Positions 35,242 through 45,200 of a DNA stretch of 64,000 nt are shown piece by piece. Position numbers and translations under genes: made by a program. The DNA lies in contig MCFL01000025.1 in the NCBI GenBank assembly GCA_002102555.1, positions 62,001-126,000 of the forward strand, in the 5' to 3' direction. Source of the stretch: Catenaria anguillulae PL171 (lineage: Eukaryota; Blastocladiomycota; Blastocladiomycetes; Blastocladiales; Catenariaceae). Below the pieces are notes generated by a model, which was not told the origin of the DNA, did not search any database, and worked only from the letters and a program-made list of their open reading frames with translations. The number at the start of each line of letters is the position of its first letter. Positions within the stretch are counted from its first letter, which is position 1.

Positions 35242-37382
35242 ATGAATGCCCCAACATCCTCATCGGGCTCGTCCCTTGCTGTCTCCAACCCAAACAACGT
35301 CAAAGTGTACCGCGTGGGCGGCTCCTCCCGCAACGTCACCCTGCCGAAATGGCTCGCCTCGCAGTCGAAATCGTCCTTGAAAAAGGACGCGGAATGGCGC
35401 AACCGGATCGAGCTCATCCAAGACTTTGAGTTCCCACAAGCCAGCTACCGCATCAAGCTCACGCGCGACGGGAAGTATGCCATGGCATCGGGCGTGTACA
35501 AGCCGCAATTGCGCGTGTACGACTTTTCGGAAATGTCCATGAAGTTTGAGCGGCACTCGGATGTGGAAAACGTCAACTTTGTGATTCTGTCCGAGGACTG
35601 GACAAAGTCGGTGCACTTGCAGGCGGATCGGACCATCGAGTTTCATTCCCAGTTTGGCCGCCTGTACACAACGCGCATCCCAAAGTTTGGGCGCGATATC
35701 CAGTACCACTTTCCGTCGTGCGATGTGTTGGTTGGCGGCGCCTCGTCGGATGTGTACCGGTTGAACTTGGAGCAGGGCCGGTTCTTGAACCCACTCGTGA
35801 CCGACTCGCCAGGCATCAACAAGGTGGAAATTAACCCGGCCAACCAGCTGTGGTGCTTTGGCGGCGATGATGGTCACGTTGAGTTTTGGGATCCGCGCGT
35901 GCGCTCACGCATCGCCCGGCTTGACGTTGTTCCTTCCCTGCACGGCTTTCTCGACGACGACTCGATGCGCCCCGAAATCTCTGCGCTGTCGTTCCGCAAC
36001 GACGGCCTGCATTTGGGCGTCGGCACGTCATCGGGTCACGTGCTCTTGTACGACTTGCGGTCGCCCACGCCGCGCCTCGTCAAGGACCACCAGTACGGCC
36101 TCGAGATCCGCCACGTGCACTGGCACGACCGGTCCGACAATGTGATTTCTGCGGATCGCAAGATTGTGCGCATGTGGAACAACGCCTCGGGCAAGCTCTT
36201 CACATCGATTGAGCCGCCCAACGACATCAACGATATTTGCGTCGTGCCCGACTCTGGCCTCTTGTTCATCGCGGGCGAGGCCGTGCAAATGCACACGTAC
36301 CTGGTGCCCGACTTGGGTCCGTCCCCGCGGTTTGCGGCCTTCCTCGACAACCTCACCGAGGAAATGGCCGAGTCGCAGGGCACCGTCTTGTACGACAATT
36401 ACAAGTTTGTGACGCGCAACGAGCTCAAGAAGCTCGGGCTCGAGATGGTGGTGGGCACGCCTGCGGCCAAGGCATACATGCACGGGTACTTTATTGACGC
36501 GCGCCTTTACGAGCGCGCGCGCGTGATTGCCAATCCGTTTGCGTTTGACGAGTTTAAGAAGCAGATGGTCAAGGAAAAGCTCGAGGCCAAGCGTGCCAGT
36601 CGCATCACCACGAAGGCAAAGCCCGCAAAGGCCAAGGTCAACCAGGCACTGGCCGAAAAGTTGGGCGGCACGGATGCCGTGGACGATCGGTTCAAGAAGG
36701 TGTTTGAGGACGACGAGTTTTACGTGGACGAGACGTCCGAAACCTTCAAGCTGCTCAATCCCGTACAGAGCGACAAGAAGAGCAAGGCCAGGGATGCCGT
36801 GTACGAGGATTCCGATGACGAGGATTTGCGCTTCAAGTCGGTCAGGCCCGTCGCGTCGGATGAAGAGGACGAGGATGCCATGTCTGTGGATGAGGCCAGT
36901 GATAGCGAGAGCGACAAGGACGAGGTGCGCATTCCCGATGTCGAGCCAGGTGCGCTTTTTTTGTTTTCTTTGTTCTTTTTTTTTTCCGACTCGCGTTTCG
37001 CCCGTGTCTCACTTCAAATCGCTTCCTTTCGTTGTCGCAAACAGAACTCCCACCAATGCCCGTGTCGGCGAGCAAGAAAAAGAAGCGCGGCGGTGCCGAC
37101 GACGAAGACCGCATTGTGCGCCCGCGCGCCCCAGCACCCAGCCGCAAGTTCAAGGCCGAGCCCAAACCCAAAGGTCCCAGCATGGTTGAATTGCAAACGG
37201 CCGAGTCATTGCGTCGCAAGCAAACGTTTGCGGCCCGTGTTGCGTCAGAATCGGAGCCGCTGGTTGCAAACTCGCGGTCGACGAGTGGCGGCATGGAAAT
37301 GCGGTTTGAGGTGCCCGACAAGAAGCAGCGAGGTGCGGATCGCGGTGCGGAGCGCGGTGGTAGGCAAAGGCGGCGTGGGTGA
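35242..37382 (+). CDS. NOL10/Enp2-like nucleolar WD40 protein
   Basis: Two exons, 35242-36949 and 37045-37382; 681 residues. Enp2/NOL10 is a component of the small-subunit processome in 18S rRNA maturation. The N-terminus (NVKVYRVGGSSRNVTLPKWL) and the WD40 domain that follows (about 50-370; YAMASGVYKPQLRVYDF, CFGGDDGHVEFWDPR, LGVGTSSGHVLLYDLRSP) match the family. So do LSFAGEAVQMHTYLVPDLGPSP-like sequence near 345-370 (LLFIAGEAVQMHTYLVPDLG) and FVTRNELKKLGL. The C-terminal half is charged: FEDDEFYVDETSETFKLLNP, an acidic patch, KKKKRGG and finally SLRRKQTFAARV. Intron GTGCGC...ACAG at 36950-37044. Confidence 0.92.
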
Positions 37383-37550
37383 ATGGGTGAGTTGTAGAAT
37401 GCGTACATGTACAGAAAGCATATACTTGAGTATCCGATCACGTCCTCCAGTCGCTTTACGATGTTAATGGCGACTGAATGTATGTACTGAATATGCAGCA
37501 AGAAGAAACAACAAGATCGAATGTGAAAAGCGCATTCACGAACATGTAGT

Positions 37551-37560
37551 ACTCATCATC
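37551..37560 (+). repeat. Left copy of 10 bp target-site duplication (ACTCATCATC)
   Basis: The same ten bases recur at 38994-39003, directly outside the terminal inverted repeats of the inserted element. The next base, G, also matches, so the duplication could be read as 11 bp. A 9-11 bp duplication is typical of Mutator-like elements. Confidence 0.88.
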
Positions 37561-37654
37561 GGCTGGAGTTTTTCGGCGGGTACGATATGTTTTTTGGCGG
37601 GTAATGGCATTGGGCGGGTACGATTTTGGACTCGGCGGGCAACTTTTAGGACAT
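37561..37654 (+). repeat. Left terminal inverted repeat of the MULE
   Basis: This repeat matches the reverse complement of 38893-38993 with a few substitutions and small indels (T-run length, AACA insertion). It contains GGCGGGTA units spaced about 17-20 bases apart; two more GGCGGGTA and one TGTGGGTA follow just inside (to about 37712). Confidence 0.88.
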
Positions 37655-37937
37655 GAGACACGGCGGGTAAGCAATAGGACTCGGCGGGTAAGTTATTGGA
37701 CTTGTGGGTAAGTTGGATCGGGCAATTTTTTTGCCAAAATGTTGGACTTCTGCTGTTCTGACTGAGGCAGACAGTCGGAACATCGCTTGACTATTAAGGG
37801 AACAATACATAAGTATTTAAAATACCGTACAAGAATGATGATGCTATGGAGATGTTTGACATGAAGGGAGCAATGAGGGAGAGGCATGGTAAAGTCAACA
37901 CCAAAAAAATGCAAATAATGGAGCACTCTCAAAACAA

Positions 37938-38886
37938 TCAATCTATTGAAAGTGCAGGGCCAGAGTTGCGAGGGCGACTCGGACCACCACGACATGCACC
38001 AGGCTTGCCCCGACTTTGCATTAAGGCCAAGGTTGGAAGGGCAGGATGAAGCTTCAAAGAATACCGAGCAGAAAAAGCAAGAATGTGGTGGCACCATCCG
38101 TTTCGAAACGCATAAAGGCACTCGCAAGTAGGAAGCTCCGCGTCCATGGTGATTTGGCCAGGAAGGCGCACAACAACTTGAACTGTCTCCGGAATCTCCT
38201 CGCTGGTCACCCCACGGACACCATAGGCAGAGCCACCATATGCAAATGACGGAATTGCTGCAGAGTACGTGATCGTCCAATGGTGTTGGCTGGCTCGACG
38301 GGAAACATCATGAGTGTTGTCGACTGCCCAGCGATGCGCCTCGTCAATGTCAGAAGCCTGTCATGATATGGAATTCAGTCAGTGTGGAAGCCATGGATGA
38401 AAGGATGTAACAAATTGAAACAACTTGGAAGCAACATACGGGAACCTGCGGGAGAAGGCGAACAGGTGCTTCAAACAAACGTTGGCGATTGACACTTTGC
38501 ATACTGCAATTGACCGCATCCACCAATGATTGTGCAACCGCCATCTTGAACTGCTTTTTAAATACAGAGTGCTTGGCTTCAAGTGTATTGTTTGTCCGTA
38601 CAACACCGGCCGGTTAGTCAAATACACGCCAACGGAACCATCGGGAAACAGACTTGTTGGCAGCAACAATTTGATCTTGATCGGGCCCACCACGTCTGCG
38701 CCCGCGGCGCATGGGGGCAGGGGGGTTGGTTGGGTGGACAAAGTCAATGGGATATCCACGAGTCCACTCACCCACAAAGTAGACCCAAAACGCACGGGCA
38801 TCCTCTTCCTTGGCTGGAGAATCAAAAACGGTCTCGTCGGAAAGGTGGTGATACAAGTCAACAAGACGCGACTCAAACTGCTCATC
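37938..38886 (-). pseudogene. Decayed MULE transposase, C-terminal part
   Basis: Read on the minus strand from an apparent intron acceptor (TTTAG ending at 38887), the frame gives EQFESRLVDLYHHL and later an in-frame TAA at 38614-38616. It then continues with VRTNNTLEAKHSVFKKQFK, the RTNN..E..H...K motif of MULE transposases. An intron with GTATGT donor (38358-38439) leads to the SWIM zinc finger CECLYAFRNGWCHH and a tail GGPSRPRNSGPAL like the GRP...GPAL ending common in these enzymes. The DDE catalytic region is missing on the right side. The in-frame stop and the deletion mark it as a relic, though a sequence error could explain the stop alone. Confidence 0.75.
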
Positions 38887-38892
38887 CTAAAT

Positions 38893-38993
38893 ATGTCCAA
38901 AAAGTTGCCCGCCGAGTCCAAAATCGTACCCGCCCAATGCCATTTGTTACCCGCCAAAAAAAAACATATCGTACCCGCCGAAAACCATTAACC
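38893..38993 (-). repeat. Right terminal inverted repeat of the MULE
   Basis: This is the inverted counterpart of 37561-37654, with a longer A-run (38955-38963). It contains the same GGCGGGTA units in reverse orientation (TACCCGCC). Confidence 0.88.
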
Positions 38994-39003
38994 ACTCATC
39001 ATC
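38994..39003 (+). repeat. Right copy of 10 bp target-site duplication
   Basis: ACTCATCATC repeats the sequence at 37551-37560. On the minus strand it encodes part of DHDDEY in the interrupted gene. Confidence 0.88.
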
Positions 39004-40025
39004 GTGGTCCAGCTGCGTCGTGCGAAAACAGCAGCATGGATATGCAACGTGCCATGGTCCTTCTTGGGTGATGGCCCCAGGTGGCGGACAATGGCGCTCA
39101 GCACGTACATGCCGTCGCCAATCTTGATGGCATCCGACTTGTGATTTGGAAAGCGGTGAAGTTTGCCGCGATGACGGATCGAGAGGTCCACAGCGACGAA
39201 ATCGGGGTTCGGGTCGACATGCTCGAGTTCCGATTGAAGGAAATCAGCCATGTCGAACGAATCGTTGCTGAAATCGCGGTTGATTTCGAGCCGCATAAGC
39301 GGGTGTGTGTCTTCCTCCATGTGAGCAAATGCCTGGTCACAAAAGGTGTTCCAGAGGCGATGGAACGAGCATGAGTTGAACTCGGCCTGCTCTTGGTTGG
39401 GCAAGGCACGCAGGAGGCAACGGAGAAAGGCCACGGGGTACCGCCACGACACGGACCATGGTGCGCCCGCATGATGGTGACAACCTGGAAGATGGCCGAC
39501 ATCAACACGTGTTGGGCTGTCGGCTCTTGGCCCGGCGCGGGCGACAGGTGCGGCTTGAGTGCGGCGCCGAGCTTGCGGACAAAGTCTGGCCCGCCAAAGT
39601 GGGTGATGGCCTAAACATTGGTGAGGTGAACGCGGGCCGCAATGACTAGTGAGCGACGAGCATGAAGGATGTTGGCGTATGTAATCAGTGAAAAGTTGCA
39701 CCTGGATCAGGGCCCTGGTCGCGCACAGGTTGTCGCGCTTGTCGTCCTTGGGCTTCTTATCGTACTTTGCCACACCCTGGTTGGCCTGTCCCGCCTTGCT
39801 TTTCTTGCCCTGGACGGCTTGCCCGCGATGTGGGCCGCGGCGCATGGGCGATGCCAGGTCAGATCGACGGTCCAATGCCGTGGCGTCGTAAAAATTGAAC
39901 GAATCGAAGTCGAATCACAAAGGTAAAAGCAGCCGTCATTCTCCACATGGAACGAATCGATCACTTACATATTGATAGTTACACTCGGCAATCGCTCTCT
40001 ATTCTCATCACACACGCAATACGAA

Positions 40026-41752
40026 ATGGACCTAGACTTTATCGCATTTGACTTTGATGACAACGACCATGTCCTTGTCGCCGACCACTCGTCGTCCCCA
40101 ACTCCACCCAACAACCCCTGGGAACACCGCCACGACGACGACTCGGGCGACCGCCCAAAGTTTTCTCGCCGCCTTGCCTCTGCCACCAGCGGAGGAGCAC
40201 ACGATCTCGCTGCCAAAATCCAAGCCATCACCTCCCCATCTGCATCGTCGTCGCCTGCGGCCGATCCCCTGCCGGCAGACAACTCGAGGAACAACGGATC
40301 ATCATCTGCCAAGCGCCGGCGGGACGACAATGGCGGCACAGAAACAAATTTACTGGACGACTTTGTGATTGCCAAACTGGAAGATGCAAATGTACCAGTT
40401 TGGAGCGAGGGCAAGGACTACTCTGAAGACCCAAGCCGAAGGTTTGTTAATCCAGTTCATTTCATTCTTTCTTTCGCATGGCAGGGTCCTTACAATTCTT
40501 TCTTTGCAGGCTGCATGAAGAAATCGTCGACTTTGCCGCCTACATGCGCTCGACGCCCGACGAGACCCGGCTGCGCGAAACCGTCCTACACGCCGTCGAA
40601 TCCATTGTGCGGTCCGTCTGGCGCACGGCCGAGGTACACACATTTGGGTCGTTTGTGACCGGGCTGTACTTGCCGCACAGCGACCTTGACGTGACAGTGC
40701 ACACGGGCCAGACTCAGTCGGATGGCAAGCGGTGCGTGTACCGCCTCGCAGACGCATTCCGCCGCTTGGGCACCCAAGAGTTTTGCAACCTCGAAACCAT
40801 TGCGTTTGCGCGCGTACCCATCATCAAGGTCGTCCATACGCTTTCGGGGTTCCAGATTGATATCTCGTTCAATCAGAGCTCCGGGTTTGTCACGGCAAAA
40901 TACATCAATGATAAGTTGACCCAAGTGCCTGCCCTGCGGTGGTTTGTGTTGGTGCTCAAGATGTTTTTGTACTCGCGCGAGGCAAACGAAGTGTTCAATG
41001 GCGGCCTGTCGAGTTACACCGTCATCACCATGGTGCTCGGATTCTTGGAGTCACATCCGTTGGTCAAGGAGCGTGTGATCCGGCCAGAGGAGAACTTGGG
41101 CGTGCTCTTGTTGGAGATGCTTGAGTTGTATGGCGACTTGTTTGAAATGAGAAAAGTGGCGATTACCGACCAAGGTTTTATTCCGCGATCCGTACGTTCT
41201 CTTCCCCATCCTTCTTTATCAATGTTCTGCCGCCGACTGAAGACGTTCGGAAAACTCACGCGCTCTTCTTTCTCGTATTAGCGTGTCCCCATGTCAAGCC
41301 AAGACGCAACCAGAGTTCCGCTCGTTGTCGTCGACCCAACCAACCCGGCCAACGTGCTGACCGTCGGGTCGCGCGAGGCCGTGCCGATTCTGCACTCGTT
41401 CTTCTCGTCCTTTACGCTGCTCGCGCGTGCAATGGCCATATGCAAGGCCAAGAAGCGCGCACCCAAGACGCTCCTGGGGCTGATCTTGCAGTACGATGCG
41501 CGTGTGGATCGCAGGCGTCAGCAGCAGATTGAGTTGAGCCGTGAGATTTACGGGTATGGCGAGGACGAGGAGCAAGGTGGGAAGAGTAAGGGGTACGGAA
41601 GTGGTGCAAAGTCGCGTTCACTGAGGGCCAAAGTCGAACAGAAGATGCGTGGTGGCAAGAGCGGAGGCGGAGGGAAAGGTGGGCAGCAGGGCAGGGGCCC
41701 ACCAGCACCAGCTGGCAAGCCGCACGGCGGCAAGTACGCCCAAAGGAAGTAG
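40026..41752 (+). CDS. TRF4/5-type non-canonical poly(A) polymerase
   Basis: Three exons, 40026-40441, 40510-41191, 41282-41752; 522 residues. Trf4/Trf5 proteins add short A-tails to nuclear RNAs as part of TRAMP, marking them for the exosome. The nucleotidyltransferase motif is clear: HTFGSFVTGLYLPHSDLDV (about 183-200) with the catalytic DxD, and a third acidic position in GFQIDISF. The PAP-associated domain follows (about 300-375): YSREANEVFNGGLSSYTVI, and RPEENLGVLLLEMLELYG. After the last intron comes VVDPTNPANVL, then a Gly/Lys-rich basic tail. The N-terminus is acidic and disordered. Its start is 180 bases from the start of the divergent interrupted gene. Confidence 0.93.
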
Positions 41753-42203
41753 TTGGTTTTTCTGTCATTCACTGGCACTTGAACATACACTCTGTAAGTC
41801 ACTGGTGTTGCCTTGCAGCCAGTTAGCGAGCTCAACTGCCGCAACTCGGTCAGGTGGGCGGGGAGCGATGATCACGGCATGGCTGACTCCATCCATGGCC
41901 AAAACCGCACAACCACAACCTTCAAGACGCCAAAACAAAGTGGGCCGGGATCAGGAAAAAATGGAATCAGCTAAATCGAGCGCCACATGCAGCCCATGTA
42001 ACCGCCGTACTAATCAATACGGGAAAGCGACTCTCTGCATTGGCCTCGTGCTTTCGGCCACTCCATTCCATCCTCCATTGTCGCCCACAACCGCGCTGTC
42101 TTCGCCACCCGTTGCCCACGTCATCCCTTCCAAGGTTGGACCCTGACGCCCATCGCCCATCGCCCATCCACCACCCGTCGCCGCAACGGCTCACCAATCC
42201 ATC
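41753..42203. other. Intergenic region
   Basis: TRF4/5 3' region and Sec7-gene promoter. A short direct repeat CGCCCATCGCCCATCGCCCATC lies near 42148-42170. No gene seen. Confidence 0.55.
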
Positions 42204-45200
42204 ATGGCCGCCGCTCGCGCTCAGGGTGCTACTGCCCACTCGCAACTGGGCGGCGCCAACTCGGCCAACCCAGCCGCAATCTTTGTCGTCACGTCGCTAG
42301 AAAAGCTCGTGGCGCTCAAGGAAGTCAAGAAGCTGCCCAAGCTCAAAGATTCCGCCGCCACAACACTCAGTCCGTCTCTCCCTCCTCCATTTTGCGCTCT
42401 GCTTGCCGCACTGATTCTCTGTCGGCGACACTAACGTCTGCCATACAAATGCCAACCGCTAGACACCATCAAGGCCCTCCTTGACCATGCCAGCGAATCC
42501 ACCACCTCCGCCAATGCCGCCTCACGCGCCTCTGCCACCGCGGGCGTGCAAAAGATCCTGACCCCTGACCTCATGCGCAAAATGTTTGAGCCCTTGCAGC
42601 TTGCATGTGCCTCACGATCACCCGCCATCATTGCCGTTGCCCTCGACTGCATCGCCAAACTCATCTCATACAACGTGCTCGTTGACAACACGCCGTACCG
42701 CGTCCCCGAGGACGACGCTTTGGGCGACTCAACCCCTGATTTGTCGAAGCCACTCGACTCGCCCCTTCCGCAACCCGTGTCCGCTTCGCCCAAGTCACCG
42801 CAGGTTCCTCCGGCGAGCGATGCTGCACAGACGCCGCAACGGCCGCTGATTGAAACGGCAGTCGATCTCGTTTGCGAGTGCAACATTGGGGAAAGCACGG
42901 ACGAAAAGGTGCACTTGCAAGTGATCAAGGCGCTGCTTGCCGCCGTCTCGTCGACGGCCGTGCCCATTCATGGAAACGTGCTCCTCAAGGCGATCCGCAC
43001 CACTTGGAACATTTTCCTCGTGTCAAAGTCACCGCAGATTCAAATGGTGGCTCAGGGATCGTTGACGCAAATGATGACAACCGTTTACGGCCGCGCTGCA
43101 ACGTCATCGTCCTCGTCACCGTCCGCTGGCGCATCGCACGGCGGGTTGGACAATCCGTCTACGTCGTCGTCGTCAAACTTTTTGCTCACTTCGGGTTATT
43201 CTGCATCGGCGTTGCGGTCTCCCGGGGTGGCCACCGCGTCCAGTGTGGGCTCTGGGTCGGCACCGCAATCTCAGGTCGCGTCTGAAACGGCATCGCCGGC
43301 GATTCCGTCCATTGCTGCACCCAACGAGTCGCCGCGCCAGAGCACTGCTTCAAGATCAGCCACGCCAGCACCTACCACCGGCATCGACTCGCCACGCCCA
43401 ACATCTCCCTCGCCTCCGCCCTCGGAACCTTCGACTGCGGCCGACCCAGGCACCGCCTCGATCGCCTCCTCAACTCTGCACCGTCGCGACTCGGTGTCCT
43501 TTTCGCGTGACCCACGCGCCACGACGCAAGACGAACTGTACGCGCGCGACGCCTATTTGTCGTTCCGAGCCTTGTGCAAGCTGGCAACCAAGGCCGAGGC
43601 CGCCAATGCCACGTCGGATGTGCGCTCGACCGCCATTCAATCCCGTGTGCTCGCATTGCAGCTCATCTACCTGGCCATCAAGTCGTTCCTTGTCATCTTC
43701 ACCAAACCCTGCTTTGTTCCAACACCATCATCTCCATCGGGCACATCGGAATCTACCGTGCTTGATGTCGTACGCCCACATCTCGGCCTGGCTGTCGGCC
43801 GGTCGCTCGCGTCGCCCGTGACGCAAGTCTACAAGGCCGCCCTTGACGTGTTTGTGGCCATTGTGCTGAACCTGCGCACGGCCATGAAGCGCGAAATCGA
43901 GGTGTTTCTCGGGGACGTGCTGCTCAACATTATGGAAATGAAGGCCGCCACGCCTACGCAGAAAGTGGCCATCTTGTCGTCGCTTGCCGAAATCATGCGC
44001 AAGCCCCAAGCGCTCGTTGAAATATACATCAACTACGACTGCAACCCAGAGGCCCTCGACAACATTTACGAGCGCATGCTCACGTGCTCTGCCAAGCTTG
44101 TGAGCGCGCCCATGCTGCCTGCCATGGAGGCGCCCGTGCCCGGCGAGGCCACCAGCGCAGAGGATGTGCATCGCGCCGCGTTGAATACACTGTGTACGGC
44201 GCTCAAGTCGTTGCCAGAGTGGATCGGGACGTGTGCACGGCGGCCCGGGTCGCCCGAGCATCTTGGTGCCGGGCAAGGGGCGGTCGGGTCGAGCGTTGGG
44301 TATCCCGCGACAGGCGCCGCGACAGGGTCTGGGATCAATGGGAATACCAGCACGGCTGGGGCACCTGCAGCATTGTCCTCGGGAACGCAAAGTTCCGCTC
44401 CGGGGGCTGCGCCCGCGACCGTGGCGGGCGGCGCAAGTGGCGAGGCGTCAATGAGCATGTCGATGCGGTTCGAGGACGATCCTGAGGCACTTGTGTCGCG
44501 CAAGCAGCAAAAAATGGTTCTGAATGAGGCCATTCAGCTCTTCAACAAGAAGCCAAAGAAGGGAATTGCGTTTTTGGTTGAGCGAGGGATTGTGGGCAGC
44601 AAGCCTGGCGAGATTGCGCATTGGTTGCATAGTACCGAGGGCTTAAACAAGCAGGAGTTGGGTGACTACCTTGGTGATGGGTATGTTTTCTCTGTCTTTG
44701 TTGGTCAGCTTGTTACGCCTTGATCCTCACACCCGTAACTAATGCGTCACAGCGACCAAGACATTATCACCATCATGCACGCCTTTGTTGACGAAATCGA
44801 CTTTACGGGCATGACCTTTGTCGATGCGCTGCGCCATTTCCTGCAACACTTTCGCCTGCCAGGCGAATCGCAAAAGATTGATCGCTTCATGCTCAAGTTT
44901 GCCGAGCGCTACTACACGACCAACCGCGAGCTCGCCGACAACGTGTTTGCCAACCCAGACACGGCCTACGTGCTGGCATATTCGGTCATCATGCTCAACA
45001 CGGACCTACACAACCCGCAAGTGAAGAAGCGCATGACCAAGGACGACTTTGTACGCAACAACCGCGGCATCAACGATGGCAAGGACTTGCCCGTCGAGTT
45101 TCTCCACGGCATGTTTGACGAGATTGTCGCACATGAAATCAAGCTCAAGGACGATCCGCTTGCCGCGGCCGCCGCAAAGGCCGCCGTGGCCAGCACAGCA

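Larger units (their letters stand above)
37561..38993. mobile_element. Mutator-like DNA transposon (MULE), 1433 bp, non-autonomous
   Basis: The element is bounded by long terminal inverted repeats (37561-37654 and 38893-38993) and flanked by a 10 bp direct duplication. The ends start GGCTGGAGTTTTTCGGCGGG on the left and GGTTAATGGTTTTCGGCGGG when the right end is read inward. Inside is a minus-strand relic of a MULE transposase C-terminus. It is too short for a full transposase and lacks the DDE core, so movement would need an enzyme from elsewhere. Because it interrupts a readable exon and its TSD is perfect, the insertion looks recent. Confidence 0.88.
37456..39845 (-). pseudogene. Gene of unknown function split by a Mutator-like element
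   Basis: Exons on the minus strand: 39845-39702, 39610-39090, and a last exon split into 39012-38994 and 37550-37456 by the element. Taking one copy of the 10 bp duplication, the last exon is 114 bases (38 codons) and reads LDHDDEYYMFVNALFTFDL to a stop. Introns: 39611-39701 (GTGCAA...TTTAG) and 39013-39089 (GTCCGC...GCAG). One base appears missing near 39461-39470, where ...QVVTIMR passes to PWSVSWRYPVAFLRCLLRALP in another frame; adding it makes exon 2 522 bases, which fits phase 0 at both ends. The 259-residue product has a basic N-terminus (GKKSKAGQANQGVAKYDKK) and DFSNDSFDMADFLQSELEHV later. Family not recognised. The allele in this assembly should be inactive or C-terminally altered. 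Confidence 0.65.

Noticed and set aside
37693..38280. 195-codon minus ORF inside the MULE as a separate gene
   Set aside because: It runs through the wrong frame of the SWIM-encoding exon; the conserved motifs are in another frame joined by an intron.
38530..38991. 153-codon plus-strand ORF in the element
   Set aside because: It is antisense to the transposase relic and ends inside the inverted repeat; no coding signature.
38988..39875. 295-codon minus ORF as one intact gene
   Set aside because: Its first part after 39702 reads through an intron and its last part reads into the transposon; the spliced model explains the conserved-looking segments better.
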